Below, piece after piece: positions 34,919 through 44,900 of a stretch of 64,000 nucleotides of DNA. The stretch lies in the NCBI RefSeq assembly GCF_002699985.1, contig NZ_LKBT01000023.1:186001-250000 (forward strand). The letters are read 5' to 3'. The notes under the pieces were generated by a model. That model was not told the DNA's origin and searched no databases. It was given only the letters and a program-made list of their open reading frames with translations. Origin of the DNA: Pseudomonas sp. ICMP 561 (GTDB lineage Bacteria; Pseudomonadota; Gammaproteobacteria; Pseudomonadales; Pseudomonadaceae). The number at the start of each line of letters is the position of its first letter. Within the stretch, counting starts at the first letter, position 1. Both the position numbers and the translations under genes were made by a program.

Positions 34919-36654
34919 TGGGTTTTTTCCTGACGCTGTTGCTGTTCGTACCAGAATTTACGCCGTAGCAGCTCGCCGGGATCATCCGGGATCTGCCGCA
35001 GCCATTGCTCCAGCGCCTGACGCCTTTCGCCATTGATGTTGCCGTCGGCGGGCCGGATCGGTGGCCGGGTGGTTTCCTCGTCATCCATGGGTGAGCCGGA
35101 TTGCGGATTGCCTTTGGTCTGCGCAGACGACTCTCCGGGTGATGGTTCACCATCGGCACTGTTTGCTTCGGCAGACTCGGTTGCTTGCTGGTTCTCGGAG
35201 CGTTGACTGGCAGCGGCCTGATTCTGCGGGTTTTCGCCGTCATTATCGTCGTCGCGGGTTTGAGCCTGATCAGCGTCATCAGGTTCCGCGGCTTTCTTCT
35301 GTTCCAGTGCTTGTTCCACCAGCGCTTTGTTTTGCAGCGCAGGTTGCAAGTCTGGCTGACTTTCCAGCGCCTGTTCGTAGGCGTCCAGTGCTGCTTCCAG
35401 ATCGCCATTGTGCGCGAGCGCATTGCCGCGATTGTAATGGTCGGCGGCGCTGCTGCCCTCGGCAAAACGCTGGGCGGCGCTTGCGTAATCTCCGGCCTGA
35501 TAGAGCGCGATGCCTTTCCATTGTGGATTTTCGAAGTGTTGTGCGGCTTCAGCAGGGCGTTGCTCTTCAAGCAATCGCTGGCCCTGTTGGTCGGGACGCA
35601 ACCACAGATCGGCAAAGTCGAAAGCGTAGCTGTTTTGTGGCAGTACCAGCAGCAGTGGCAGGCACAGCAACCAGCCTCGACGCCCGGCGCAGGCGGCCAA
35701 CAGCAACAACGGCAGCAGGAACCAGTAACCCTGATCGCTCCAGCTGTCGAGCTGGATCAGTTGTCCGTCGCTTCGCACCTGTTTCGGGCTGTCCAGCAAA
35801 CCCAGTTCGCGCAGGTCCTGGTCGTCCATGCGCAACTGTCGGTACTGGCCGCCGACCTGCCCGACGAAGTCCGTAAGGCTGGCGCTGTCCAGACGCGGCA
35901 ACAGGATCGCGCCCTGGTCGTCTTTGAGCAGACCGCCTTTTTCCTGCTCGACCGGTGCGCCTTCCGCTGTACCGACGCCGAGAATCAGCAATGGTGGAGA
36001 CTGGCCAGCCAGCGCCTGTCGGATGCCCTGGCGTTCCTGCTCGCTCAATGACGACCCGATCAACAGCAAGCGCCCGCGTCCCAGCTCGCCTTGCTTGAGC
36101 AAGGCCAGCGCTTTGTGTACGGCCAGATCTGCACGATGCCCGGCCTGCGGCATGATCGACGGTTTGACCGCATCCAGCAGGTTGCGAATCGTGATCTGGT
36201 CGTCGGAGAGCGGTACCAGTGTGTGGGCGCTGCCGGCGTAGACGATGATCGCCGTCTGCGAGTCGCTGCGCGCCTGCAGAAGGTCCAGCAGCTTGCGCCG
36301 GGCCTGTTCCAGCCGGGTCGGCGGGGCGTCGGTGGCGAGCATTTCCGGGGTCAGTTCCAGCAGTACGACCAGGGGATCAACCGGCTTCTGGCTCAGTTGT
36401 TCAACCCGCTGCCAGCCGGGGCCGAGCAGTGCGAGCAAGGCCAGCAGCCAGGCAATGCCGAGCACCACCCACGGTTTTTTGCTGTCGCGACCGCGGCCGC
36501 CGCTGAGCAGCACGGAATGAAAAGCCGCGGGCAGAATCATTTGCCAGCGCCCGGCACGTTTCTGTCTATGCCAGAGCTGCCAAAGCAGCCAGCCCAGCAA
36601 CGGCAGAAGCATTAACCACCAAGGGCGGAACCAGTGCGGCCAGAGCGCGATCAT
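34915..36654 (-). CDS. BatB/BatC-like VWA-TPR membrane protein with degenerate MIDAS
   Basis: 579 residues. Two N-terminal membrane helices (about 8-28 and 58-78), a von Willebrand A domain (about 90-290), a further helix pair near 305-345, TPR repeats (about 370-450), then an acidic Gln/Asn/Ser-rich disordered stretch (about 460-530) and a conserved tail (QALEQWLRQIPDDPGELLRRKF). The VWA metal site is unusual: where DxSxS is expected the text reads LLELTPEM, so the MIDAS acidic and serine residues are not kept. It overlaps batA and batD by four bases each. Confidence 0.85.
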   Translation of the reverse strand: MIALWPHWFRPWWLMLLPLLGWLLWQLWHRQKRAGRWQMILPAAFHSVLLSGGRGRDSKKPWVVLGIAWLLALLALLGPGWQRVEQLSQKPVDPLVVLLELTPEMLATDAPPTRLEQARRKLLDLLQARSDSQTAIIVYAGSAHTLVPLSDDQITIRNLLDAVKPSIMPQAGHRADLAVHKALALLKQGELGRGRLLLIGSSLSEQERQGIRQALAGQSPPLLILGVGTAEGAPVEQEKGGLLKDDQGAILLPRLDSASLTDFVGQVGGQYRQLRMDDQDLRELGLLDSPKQVRSDGQLIQLDSWSDQGYWFLLPLLLLAACAGRRGWLLCLPLLLVLPQNSYAFDFADLWLRPDQQGQRLLEEQRPAEAAQHFENPQWKGIALYQAGDYASAAQRFAEGSSAADHYNRGNALAHNGDLEAALDAYEQALESQPDLQPALQNKALVEQALEQKKAAEPDDADQAQTRDDDNDGENPQNQAAASQRSENQQATESAEANSADGEPSPGESSAQTKGNPQSGSPMDDEETTRPPIRPADGNINGERRQALEQWLRQIPDDPGELLRRKFWYEQQQRQEKTQ

Positions 36655-37733
36655 CGGCGGCGCCCCAGACGTTTGACTTGCTGCCCGACCCGCTGACGCC
36701 AGTGCTGACCGTCGCGGATGAAGCGTTGACGAGTGAGCAGCCGATGAACGGGATTGTTTGGCCAGCGCTCATGCACCACCAGTAGCACGCTGCACAGCAT
36801 CGCCAATGCCAGCGGCCACTGATATAGCGCATGGGCGGGGCGTGCCTGAGTCTGTTGCTGAGCTACGGGCTCCAGCGCGTCGAGGGTCTGGCGAATTTTT
36901 TCCAGCTGATCGCCATCCCGTGCGCGGAAGTATTGGCCTCCAGTCAACTGAGCGATTTCCTTGAGGGTCGGCTCATCCAGATCCAGGCTGGGGTTGAGCC
37001 CGAGCATACTCAGCGAACCTTCTTTATTCGGGTCCGAGCCGATCCCGATGGTGTAAATCTTCACCTGTTGTTCAGCCGCCAGACGCGCAGCGGTCACCGG
37101 ATCAATCTGCCCGCCATTGTTGGCGCCGTCGGTGACCAGCACCAGAACGCGACTTTGTGCCGGGCGCAGCCGCAGGCGCTTCAGGGCGAGGCCAATGGCG
37201 TCGCCAATCGCAGTGTTTTTACCGGCGATGCCGATTCGCGCTTCATCCAGCCAGACGCGGACGGTGTGGCGGTCGAACGTCAGCGGGGCTTGCACGAATG
37301 CCTGGCTACCAAACAGGATCAGCCCGACGCGATCACCTTTGCGGCCCTGTAGAAAGTCGCCGAGCAGATGCTGAACCAGCACCAGACGGCTGACGTCGTC
37401 GTTCTTCCACTCCATGTCCGGGTAATCCATGGAGCCGGAAACATCCACCGCCACCAGCAGATCGCGTCCGCTCGACGGCAGGGGCAATGGTTCACCGAGC
37501 CATTGCGGACGGGCGGCGGCCACCAGCAGCAACAGCCAGATCAGAATGAACGGCAATTGCTGACGCCAGCCGGGCAGGGCGACCTTGGCCCTTCGTCCGA
37601 CCAGTTCTTCGAGATCACCGAGGAAGCTGACCTTGAGCGCCGCTTCGCCACTGTCGGCGGTCGGCAGCACCACACGCATTAGCCACGGCAAGGGCAGCAG
37701 GACGAAAATCCACGGCCAGGCGAACTCAAACAT
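36651..37733 (-). CDS. batA: BatA-like VWA membrane protein with intact MIDAS
   Basis: 360 residues from ATG 37733, eight bases inside the preceding gene; an upstream in-frame start at 37754 is less likely. Helices at about 6-20 and 60-75, then a VWA domain with the full MIDAS DVSGS at 97-101 plus later Thr and Asp (GKNTAIGDAIG, LVTDGANNGG), and a C-terminal helix (about 315-335). It probably binds a divalent metal and a protein partner in the periplasm or at the membrane, paired with the MIDAS-deficient neighbour. Confidence 0.88.
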   Translation of the reverse strand: MFEFAWPWIFVLLPLPWLMRVVLPTADSGEAALKVSFLGDLEELVGRRAKVALPGWRQQLPFILIWLLLLVAAARPQWLGEPLPLPSSGRDLLVAVDVSGSMDYPDMEWKNDDVSRLVLVQHLLGDFLQGRKGDRVGLILFGSQAFVQAPLTFDRHTVRVWLDEARIGIAGKNTAIGDAIGLALKRLRLRPAQSRVLVLVTDGANNGGQIDPVTAARLAAEQQVKIYTIGIGSDPNKEGSLSMLGLNPSLDLDEPTLKEIAQLTGGQYFRARDGDQLEKIRQTLDALEPVAQQQTQARPAHALYQWPLALAMLCSVLLVVHERWPNNPVHRLLTRQRFIRDGQHWRQRVGQQVKRLGRRR

Positions 37734-38220
37734 GTTTGCGAATCCAGGTTTCAACGGATTGCGTCAGGCCATTGATGGCCTTGTCGTCGAGTTTGCATTC
37801 GGGTTTGTAAGCGCCCTCTACCAATACCATCCAGCGCGTCAAGCCCGCGGCAGGGCAGCGGTTGTCGAGAAATGCCAGCCATTTGCGGCCATTCAGTGTG
37901 TGGCTCTGGCTGTACGGATAATGGTTGCGGCACAGCCTTTTCAGCAGACCATTGATTTGCTGCAGCCAGGCGCCTGCGGGAGCCCCGTCGTAGGGTTTGG
38001 GCATATTGGCCAGCTCGGTCAGCGCAGCAACGCGCACCGGATCCAGTGGCTGTTCGGCGCGGCTAACCCGGGTTTTCACGGGCAATATATGCCGCAGCCG
38101 CCACAGTCCCCAACCGGCCAGCGGAATCAACAGCAGCAGTAACCACCAACCCGGTGCCAGCGGCCAGAAGCCCACGGCTGGCGGGGCAATCAGCGGTTGC
38201 AGTTGATCCAGCGGGTTCAT
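37726..38220 (-). CDS. DUF4381 membrane protein of the Bat operon
   Basis: 164 residues with one N-terminal helix (about 20-42, LAPGWWLLLLLIPLAGWGLWRL) and a cytoplasmic domain containing RVAALTELANMPKP and LNGRKWLAFLDNRCP. DUF4381 proteins occur between DUF58 and VWA genes in this operon type and have no assigned biochemical role. It overlaps the DUF58 gene by four bases upstream. Confidence 0.85.
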   Translation of the reverse strand: MNPLDQLQPLIAPPAVGFWPLAPGWWLLLLLIPLAGWGLWRLRHILPVKTRVSRAEQPLDPVRVAALTELANMPKPYDGAPAGAWLQQINGLLKRLCRNHYPYSQSHTLNGRKWLAFLDNRCPAAGLTRWMVLVEGAYKPECKLDDKAINGLTQSVETWIRKHV

Positions 38221-39161
38221 TTGCGTGTCACCGGACGCTGGGCGCTGAGGTATTCACGCAGTTGCTCGACCATTTCCTGCTGAGTGTTCAGCGGCATCAG
38301 CAAGACGCGCAGTTTCTTCGCAAGCATTTCCCAGCGATCTTTACGCGCCTCGCCCTGAGCGCGGTAGGCCTGACGCAGCTCGGGGTTCAGGGTGTCCATC
38401 TCCAACTGCGCGCCACGCTCGGCAAAGCGCAACAGGCCGGAAGCGGGCAGGGCGTGATCCAATGGATCGGACAACGGCAACAGCAGCAGATCGCAATGCC
38501 GGGACAGCAGACTCAGTTGCTGCTCGGCTGCATCGGACAACGCGCGTTCGTCACACAGCACGATCACCAGACTGCCCGGCCGCAGCACTTCCCGCGCGCG
38601 ACGCAAGGCAATACCGAACGCATCGCGGTCTGCAGCGGTTTCGGTGTGCAACGACTGGTTGACCCGCACCAGCCGGTTCAGCAACTGCAACAGGCTCTGT
38701 TTACTGCGCCGTGGTTTGATTTCGTAATGCTCGTTGTCACCAAATACCAGGCCGCCGACCCGGTCGTTATGGATCAACGCCGCCCAGCCAATCAACGCCG
38801 CAGCCTGAGCGGCGAGCACTGATTTGAACATCAGGCCCGAGCCGAAAAACAGCCGGCGGCTTTGCTCGACCAGAATGAAAATCGGTCGTTCGCGTTCCTC
38901 ATGAAACAGCTTGGTGTGCGGCTCCTGGGTTCGGGCCGTCACTCGCCAGTCGATGCTGCGTACGTCATCGCCTGCCTGATAAACCCGCACCTGATCGAAA
39001 TCCACACCCCGGCCGCGCAGCTTGGAGTGGTGCAGGCCAATCAACGGGCTGCGCTGGCTCGGGGTGGAGAACAGCTGGACTTCGCGGACGCGATGACGCA
39101 TCTCGATCAGCTCTGTGAGGCTGACACGAATACCCGGCTGATCGATCAGGTTGGGTTGCAT
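38217..39161 (-). CDS. DUF58 protein of the MoxR/Bat operon
   Basis: 314 residues with the DUF58 signature (SKLRGRGVDFDQVRVYQAGDDVRSIDWRVTARTQEPHTKLF) and a VWA-like C-terminal fold. No membrane helix is evident, unlike many DUF58 proteins. DUF58 genes nearly always follow moxR and are thought to be MoxR clients. Two starts are possible: ATG 39161, 4 bp before the moxR stop boundary, and ATG 39185, overlapping moxR; the former is chosen because family similarity begins near ELIEMRHRV. Confidence 0.85.
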   Translation of the reverse strand: MQPNLIDQPGIRVSLTELIEMRHRVREVQLFSTPSQRSPLIGLHHSKLRGRGVDFDQVRVYQAGDDVRSIDWRVTARTQEPHTKLFHEERERPIFILVEQSRRLFFGSGLMFKSVLAAQAAALIGWAALIHNDRVGGLVFGDNEHYEIKPRRSKQSLLQLLNRLVRVNQSLHTETAADRDAFGIALRRAREVLRPGSLVIVLCDERALSDAAEQQLSLLSRHCDLLLLPLSDPLDHALPASGLLRFAERGAQLEMDTLNPELRQAYRAQGEARKDRWEMLAKKLRVLLMPLNTQQEMVEQLREYLSAQRPVTRK

Positions 39162-39165
39162 GGCT

Positions 39166-40125
<960 letters not shown>

Positions 40126-40320
40126 CGGTGACTGTTCCTGGCAGGTAATCAGCGGCGTCAATCAACGCCGAAGCTGGGGGCGATACTTTAATCCATAGAG
40201 GGGGCTGGCGACTAACGGCTCTGGGGTTTTTTGTGTGGTTTTGAGGATAACGCTACAAAGCTTGAGGATTTTTCCTACAGAATTGGGGGGGTGGGGCTTT
40301 TTGGTGCTTCTTGTTGTTGT

Positions 40321-41246
40321 GTACATATCCGTTATAGCGGTAATGGCTGATATTGGTTGCGCTTTTACAGCGCCTCACTTTTGAACAGCGCAAAAGTAAG
40401 CAAAACGCTCTTGCCCCATCACTCGGTCCCTCGCCTAGGCTCGGGATGCCCGCCCGCAGATCTGAAACCGTGGGCCGCCGCAATGGGCCATCCATGGCCC
40501 GGTGCGGCTAACCCGGCGTCCTGCCGGGTTGCCCACGGTTTCAGATCTGCGTTCGGCCAGCGTGATTTAACGGGGCGCCTTAGATCAAAATCAAAAGCGC
40601 GGCGGCCTGACAGCCGACATGTTTTTGGGGGGTGCCGACATTCTGTAGGAGCTGCCGAAGGCTGCGATGCGGTGTGTCAGATGACGTATGTGTTGGCTGT
40701 TATGAAGTCTCGCGAACAAGTTCGCTCCTACCCGGCCGAGGCGCTACCGCCGTTTTCGCTCTGCTTTTGATCTGCTCTTGCCCCTTGAAAAACGCCGCCT
40801 GTTTTCTTGGGTTTGCCGACATTCTGTAGGAGCTGCCGAAGGCTGCGAAGCGGAGTGTCAGGCAACGAATGCGTTGGCTGTGATGACGTCTCGCGAACAA
40901 GTTCGCTCCTACCGGGCCGAGGCGCTACCGCCGTTTTCGCTCTGCTTTTGATCTGCTTTTGATCTGCTTTTGATTTTGATCTTAAGCGCCCCGTTAAACC
41001 ACGCCGGCCGGAATCCGACATTGCTGCGTGGGGCAAACCGGCAGGGATGCCGGTTTAGCCGCCTCAGGCCATGGATGGCCGGTGGCGGCGGCCCCACGCA
41101 GTAATGTCGGATTACGGGTATGCCGAGCGACAGCGAGGGACCCAGTGGTGGGGCAAGAGCGTTTTGGTTACTTTTGCGCTGTTCAAAAGTGACGCGCTGT
41201 AAAAGCGCAACCGATGTAAGCCGTCACCGCAAAAATGGATATGTAC
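40321..41246. repeat. 926-bp composite palindromic non-coding element
   Basis: The ends 40321-40444 and 41122-41246 are imperfect inverted repeats (about 125 bp, starting GTACATATCC; shared GGTTGCGCTTTTACAGCGC). Inside, each arm has its own stem-loop: perfect 20-bp arms at 40456-40475 and 40531-40550 on the left, and an AATCCGACATT/CTGCGTGGGG stem at about 41010-41113 on the right. Both loops carry GGCCATCCATGGCC-like cores. An inner inverted pair (TTAACGGGGCGC) lies near 40567 and 40990. The centre holds a 181-bp direct duplication. There is no convincing ORF, and the sequence replaces genes between moxR and 41256. Confidence 0.8.
40629..40966. repeat. 181-bp direct duplication with embedded REP halves
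   Basis: Copies begin at about 40632 and 40813 (period 181 bp). Each contains TGTAGGAGCTGCCGAAGGCT (40644, 40825) and, about 70 bp on, TCTCGCGAACAAGTTCGCTC followed by a CTCTGCTTTTGATCTG tail. The second tail is expanded into several TCTGCTTTTGA units. The second motif is half of the REPIN class seen at 18507. Confidence 0.85.
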
Positions 41247-41255
41247 GCCCAATCA

Positions 41256-41621
41256 TCAAGACCCAGCCAGCTCACTCACATAAACCCCAACACCCTCAAG
41301 AATAATCACCAGCGTCTCTTCAACCTCCTTCAACTCATCCGCCGCCATGCCATGGCTGATCTCATAAAGGTGATGCCCATCCAGCGCCTTGCCATTCGCC
41401 GGATCAAGCTCAACCAGCAGACGCTCGGCACTGAACGTCACCTTGAGATGCGAAACTGCAAGCACCTTGTCATCGCGTACCGTGATCTCGACTTCCTGCT
41501 CGTCCGGGAAGCGCGTCAGCGAAAACAGATCGCCGGTTTCACCGTGACAGCACAGCAGCGCCATGTCGTCGTACTCGTCATCACAGGGATTGACGATAAA
41601 GCTGGCAGTCTTGATTTGCAT
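41256..41621 (-). CDS. Hypothetical conserved-looking protein
   Basis: 121 residues from ATG 41621, which has AGGAACG just upstream; the frame is open to 41729 but that extension is poor. Soluble, acidic, beta-rich sequence (MQIKTASFIVNPCDDEYDDMALLCC at the start, VEITVRDDKVLAVSHLKVTFSAERLLVEL in the middle). No family recognised, no signal peptide or membrane helix. It lies head-to-head with gdhB, and its 3' end lies 10 bp from the palindromic element, which may supply its terminator. Confidence 0.7.
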   Translation of the reverse strand: MQIKTASFIVNPCDDEYDDMALLCCHGETGDLFSLTRFPDEQEVEITVRDDKVLAVSHLKVTFSAERLLVELDPANGKALDGHHLYEISHGMAADELKEVEETLVIILEGVGVYVSELAGS

Positions 41622-41873
41622 GAACGTTCCTGGCTTAAAAGCGGACAAGGAGCAATTTTGCCAGCGATTGGCAAGCAATGCCCAAGAGTTTCCTGCAACC
41701 AGATGACCGAATATGTCGCAGCACGACAAGTAACTGCCTGTCGGCTGTCGTTAAGCTTGGGGGCGGATGAACGGTAGTGGGAGAAATCCTACCCTGCGTG
41801 TTGTTTTTTCCGGCAACGGTTGCAGAAAGCAAATGTGACGAGTCGTTCGCGGCAAGCGTTAGTTCTTTGGCTT

Positions 41874-41909
41874 ATGCTGTGCCTCTGCCGTTTCATCCAG
41901 GCACAGCAT
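41874..41909 (+). promoter_or_regulatory. Stem-loop or operator upstream of gdhB
   Basis: Perfect 11-bp arms ATGCTGTGCCT (41874-41884) and AGGCACAGCAT (41899-41909) with a 14-nt loop, 59 bp before the gdhB start. The 346-bp intergenic region shows no other clear site. Confidence 0.45.
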
Positions 41910-41967
41910 GTGCAGGCAACACTTCCTTCAAGCTTCCTTCTAAAAAAGCACAAGCGGAGTACCTCAG

Positions 41968-44900
41968 ATGGCGTTCTTCACCGCAGCCAGCAAGTCTGAC
42001 TTTCAGCATCAACTGCAAGCAGCACTGGCGCAGCACATCAGTGAACAGGCACTGCCACAAGTGGCGCTGTTCGCTGAGCAATTCTTCGGCATTATTTCCC
42101 TCGACGAACTCACCCAGCGTCGGTTGTCCGACCTGGCGGGCTGCACCTTGTCAGCCTGGCGTCTGCTTGAACGTTTTGAACATGCCACCCCGCAGGTCCG
42201 CGTTTACAACCCCGATTACGAACGTCACGGCTGGCAATCCACGCACACCGCCGTTGAAGTATTGCACCACGATCTACCATTTCTGGTGGACTCGGTGCGC
42301 ACCGAGCTGAACCGTCGCGGTTACAGCATTCACACCTTGCAAACCACCGTGCTCAGCGTGCGCCGCAGCAGCAAGGGCGAACTGCTGGAATTGCTGCCTA
42401 AAGGCACCAGCGGCGAAGACGTGCTGCAAGAATCCCTGATGTACCTGGAAATCGACCGCTGCGCCAACGCCAGCGAGTTGAACGTGCTGGCCCGTGAGCT
42501 GGAGCAAGTGCTCGGCGAAGTACGGGTTGCCGTAGAAGATTTCGAACCGATGAAAGCCAAGCTGCACGAGCTGCTGGCGGGCATCGATTCTGTGCAGTAC
42601 GCCGTCGACGAGGGCGAGAAGTCCGAGGTCAAGGCGTTCCTGCACTGGTTGGTGGATAACCATTTCACCTTCCTGGGTTACGAAGAGTTTCAAGTCAGCA
42701 ACGAAGGCGATGGCGGCCAGTTGGTGTACGACGAATCGTCTTTCCTCGGCCTGACCAAACGTCTGCGTGCCGGCCTGAGTCACGAAGATCTGCACATCGA
42801 AGACTACGCCGTCAGCTACTTGCACGAGCCGATGCTGCTGTCGTTCGCCAAGGCCGCGCACCCGAGCCGTGTGCACCGCCCGGCGTATCCTGATTATGTG
42901 TCGATCCGCCAGATCGACGCCTCGGGCAAGGTGCTCAAGGAATGTCGCTTCATGGGCCTCTACACCTCCTCGGTGTATGGCGAAAGCGTTCGCGAAATTC
43001 CTTATATCCGCCGCAAGGTGGCTGAAATCGAACACCGCTCCGGCTTCCATCCCAAGGCTCACCTTGGGAAAGAGCTGGCGCAAGTCGTCGAAGTTCTGCC
43101 TCGCGATGATCTGTTCCAGACTCCGGTGGACGAGCTGTTCAATACCGTGATGTCCATCGTGCAGATTCAGGAGCGCAACAAGATTCGCGTGTTCCTGCGC
43201 AAAGACCCTTATGGTCGCTTCTGCTATTGCCTGGCGTATGTGCCACGCGACATCTATTCCACTGAAGTGCGGCAGAAGATCCAGCAAGTCCTGATGGAAC
43301 GCCTGAAGGCCAGTGACTGCGAGTTCTGGACCTTCTTCTCCGAGTCGGTGCTGGCCCGCGTGCAGTTGATTCTGCGGGTGGACCCAAAGGTCAACCTGAA
43401 CATCGACCCGGTCCAGCTGGAAAACGAAGTCATTCAGGCTTGCCGCTCCTGGAAAGACGATTACGCCAGCCTGGTGGTCGAAAGCTTCGGCGAAGCCCAT
43501 GGCACCAATGTGCTGGCGGATTTCCCGAAAGGCTTCCCGGCAGGTTATCGCGAGCGTTTCGCAGCGCATTCGGCCGTGGTCGACATGCAGCACTTGCTGA
43601 ACCTGAGCGAAGCCAAGCCGCTGGTGATGAGCTTCTATCAGCCGTTGTCCGGCGACAAGGCGCAGTTGCATTGCAAGCTGTACCACGCCGACACACCGCT
43701 GGCCCTGTCTGACGTATTGCCGATTCTGGAAAACCTTGGCCTGCGTGTGCTGGGTGAGTTCCCTTATCGTTTGCGTCACACCAATGGCCGCGAGTTCTGG
43801 ATTCATGACTTCGCGTTCACGGCCGCTGAAGGTCTGGAAATCGACATCCAGCAACTCAACGACACCCTGCAGGACGCCTTTGTCCATATCGTGCGTGGCG
43901 ATGCCGAGAACGATGCGTTCAACCGTCTTGTTCTGACTGCTGGTCTGCCGTGGCGCGACGTGGCGTTGCTGCGTGCCTACGCCCGTTACCTGAAACAGAT
44001 TCGCCTGGGCTTCGACCTTGGCTACATCGCCAGCACCCTGAACAACCATACGGACATTGCCCGTGAGCTGACCCGGTTGTTCAAAACCCGCTTCTATCTG
44101 GCGCGCAAACTGACCACTGACGATCTGGACGACAAGCAATTGCGTCTGGAGCAGGCGATTCTTTCCGCCCTGGACGACGTCCAGGTGCTCAATGAAGACC
44201 GCATCCTGCGTCGTTATCTGGACCTGATCAAAGCCACCCAGCGCACCAACTTCTACCAGCCTGACGCCAACGGTCAGAACAAGAGCTACTTCAGCTTCAA
44301 GTTCAACCCGCGCCTTATTCCAGAGCTGCCCAAGCCGGTGCCGAAGTTTGAAATCTTCGTGTACTCGCCGCGTGTCGAAGGCGTGCATCTGCGCTTCGGT
44401 AATGTGGCCCGTGGTGGCCTGCGCTGGTCGGACCGTGAGGAAGACTTCCGTACTGAAGTCCTGGGTCTGGTGAAAGCCCAGCACGTGAAGAACTCGGTGA
44501 TCGTGCCTGTGGGGGCCAAAGGCGGATTCCTGCCGCGTCGCCTGCCATTGGGTGGTAGCCGTGATGATATCCAGGCCGAAGGTATCGCCTGCTATCGCAT
44601 CTTCATCTCCGGTTTGCTGGACATCACTGACAACCTGAAAGAGGGCGGGCTGGTTCCGCCGGCCAACGTCGTGCGTCATGACGACGATGACCCATACCTG
44701 GTGGTCGCGGCGGACAAAGGCACTGCGACCTTCTCCGACATCGCCAACGGCATCGCCATCGACTACGGCTTCTGGCTGGGCGACGCGTTTGCTTCCGGTG
44801 GTTCGGCCGGTTATGACCACAAGAAAATGGGCATCACTGCCAAAGGTGCGTGGGTCGGTGTGCAGCGTCACTTCCGTGAGCGCAACATCAACGTGCAGCA

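Noticed and set aside
40629..40966. CRISPR array suspected from regularly repeated palindromes
   Set aside because: Only two copies with a 181-bp period, no uniform repeat of 25-40 bp, no cas genes; better explained by REP-containing duplication.
40253..41097. Short open frames within the 926-bp element (80, 137, 102 codons)
   Set aside because: They run through inverted repeats, lack ribosome-binding sites and encode low-complexity Lys/Ser/Arg strings.
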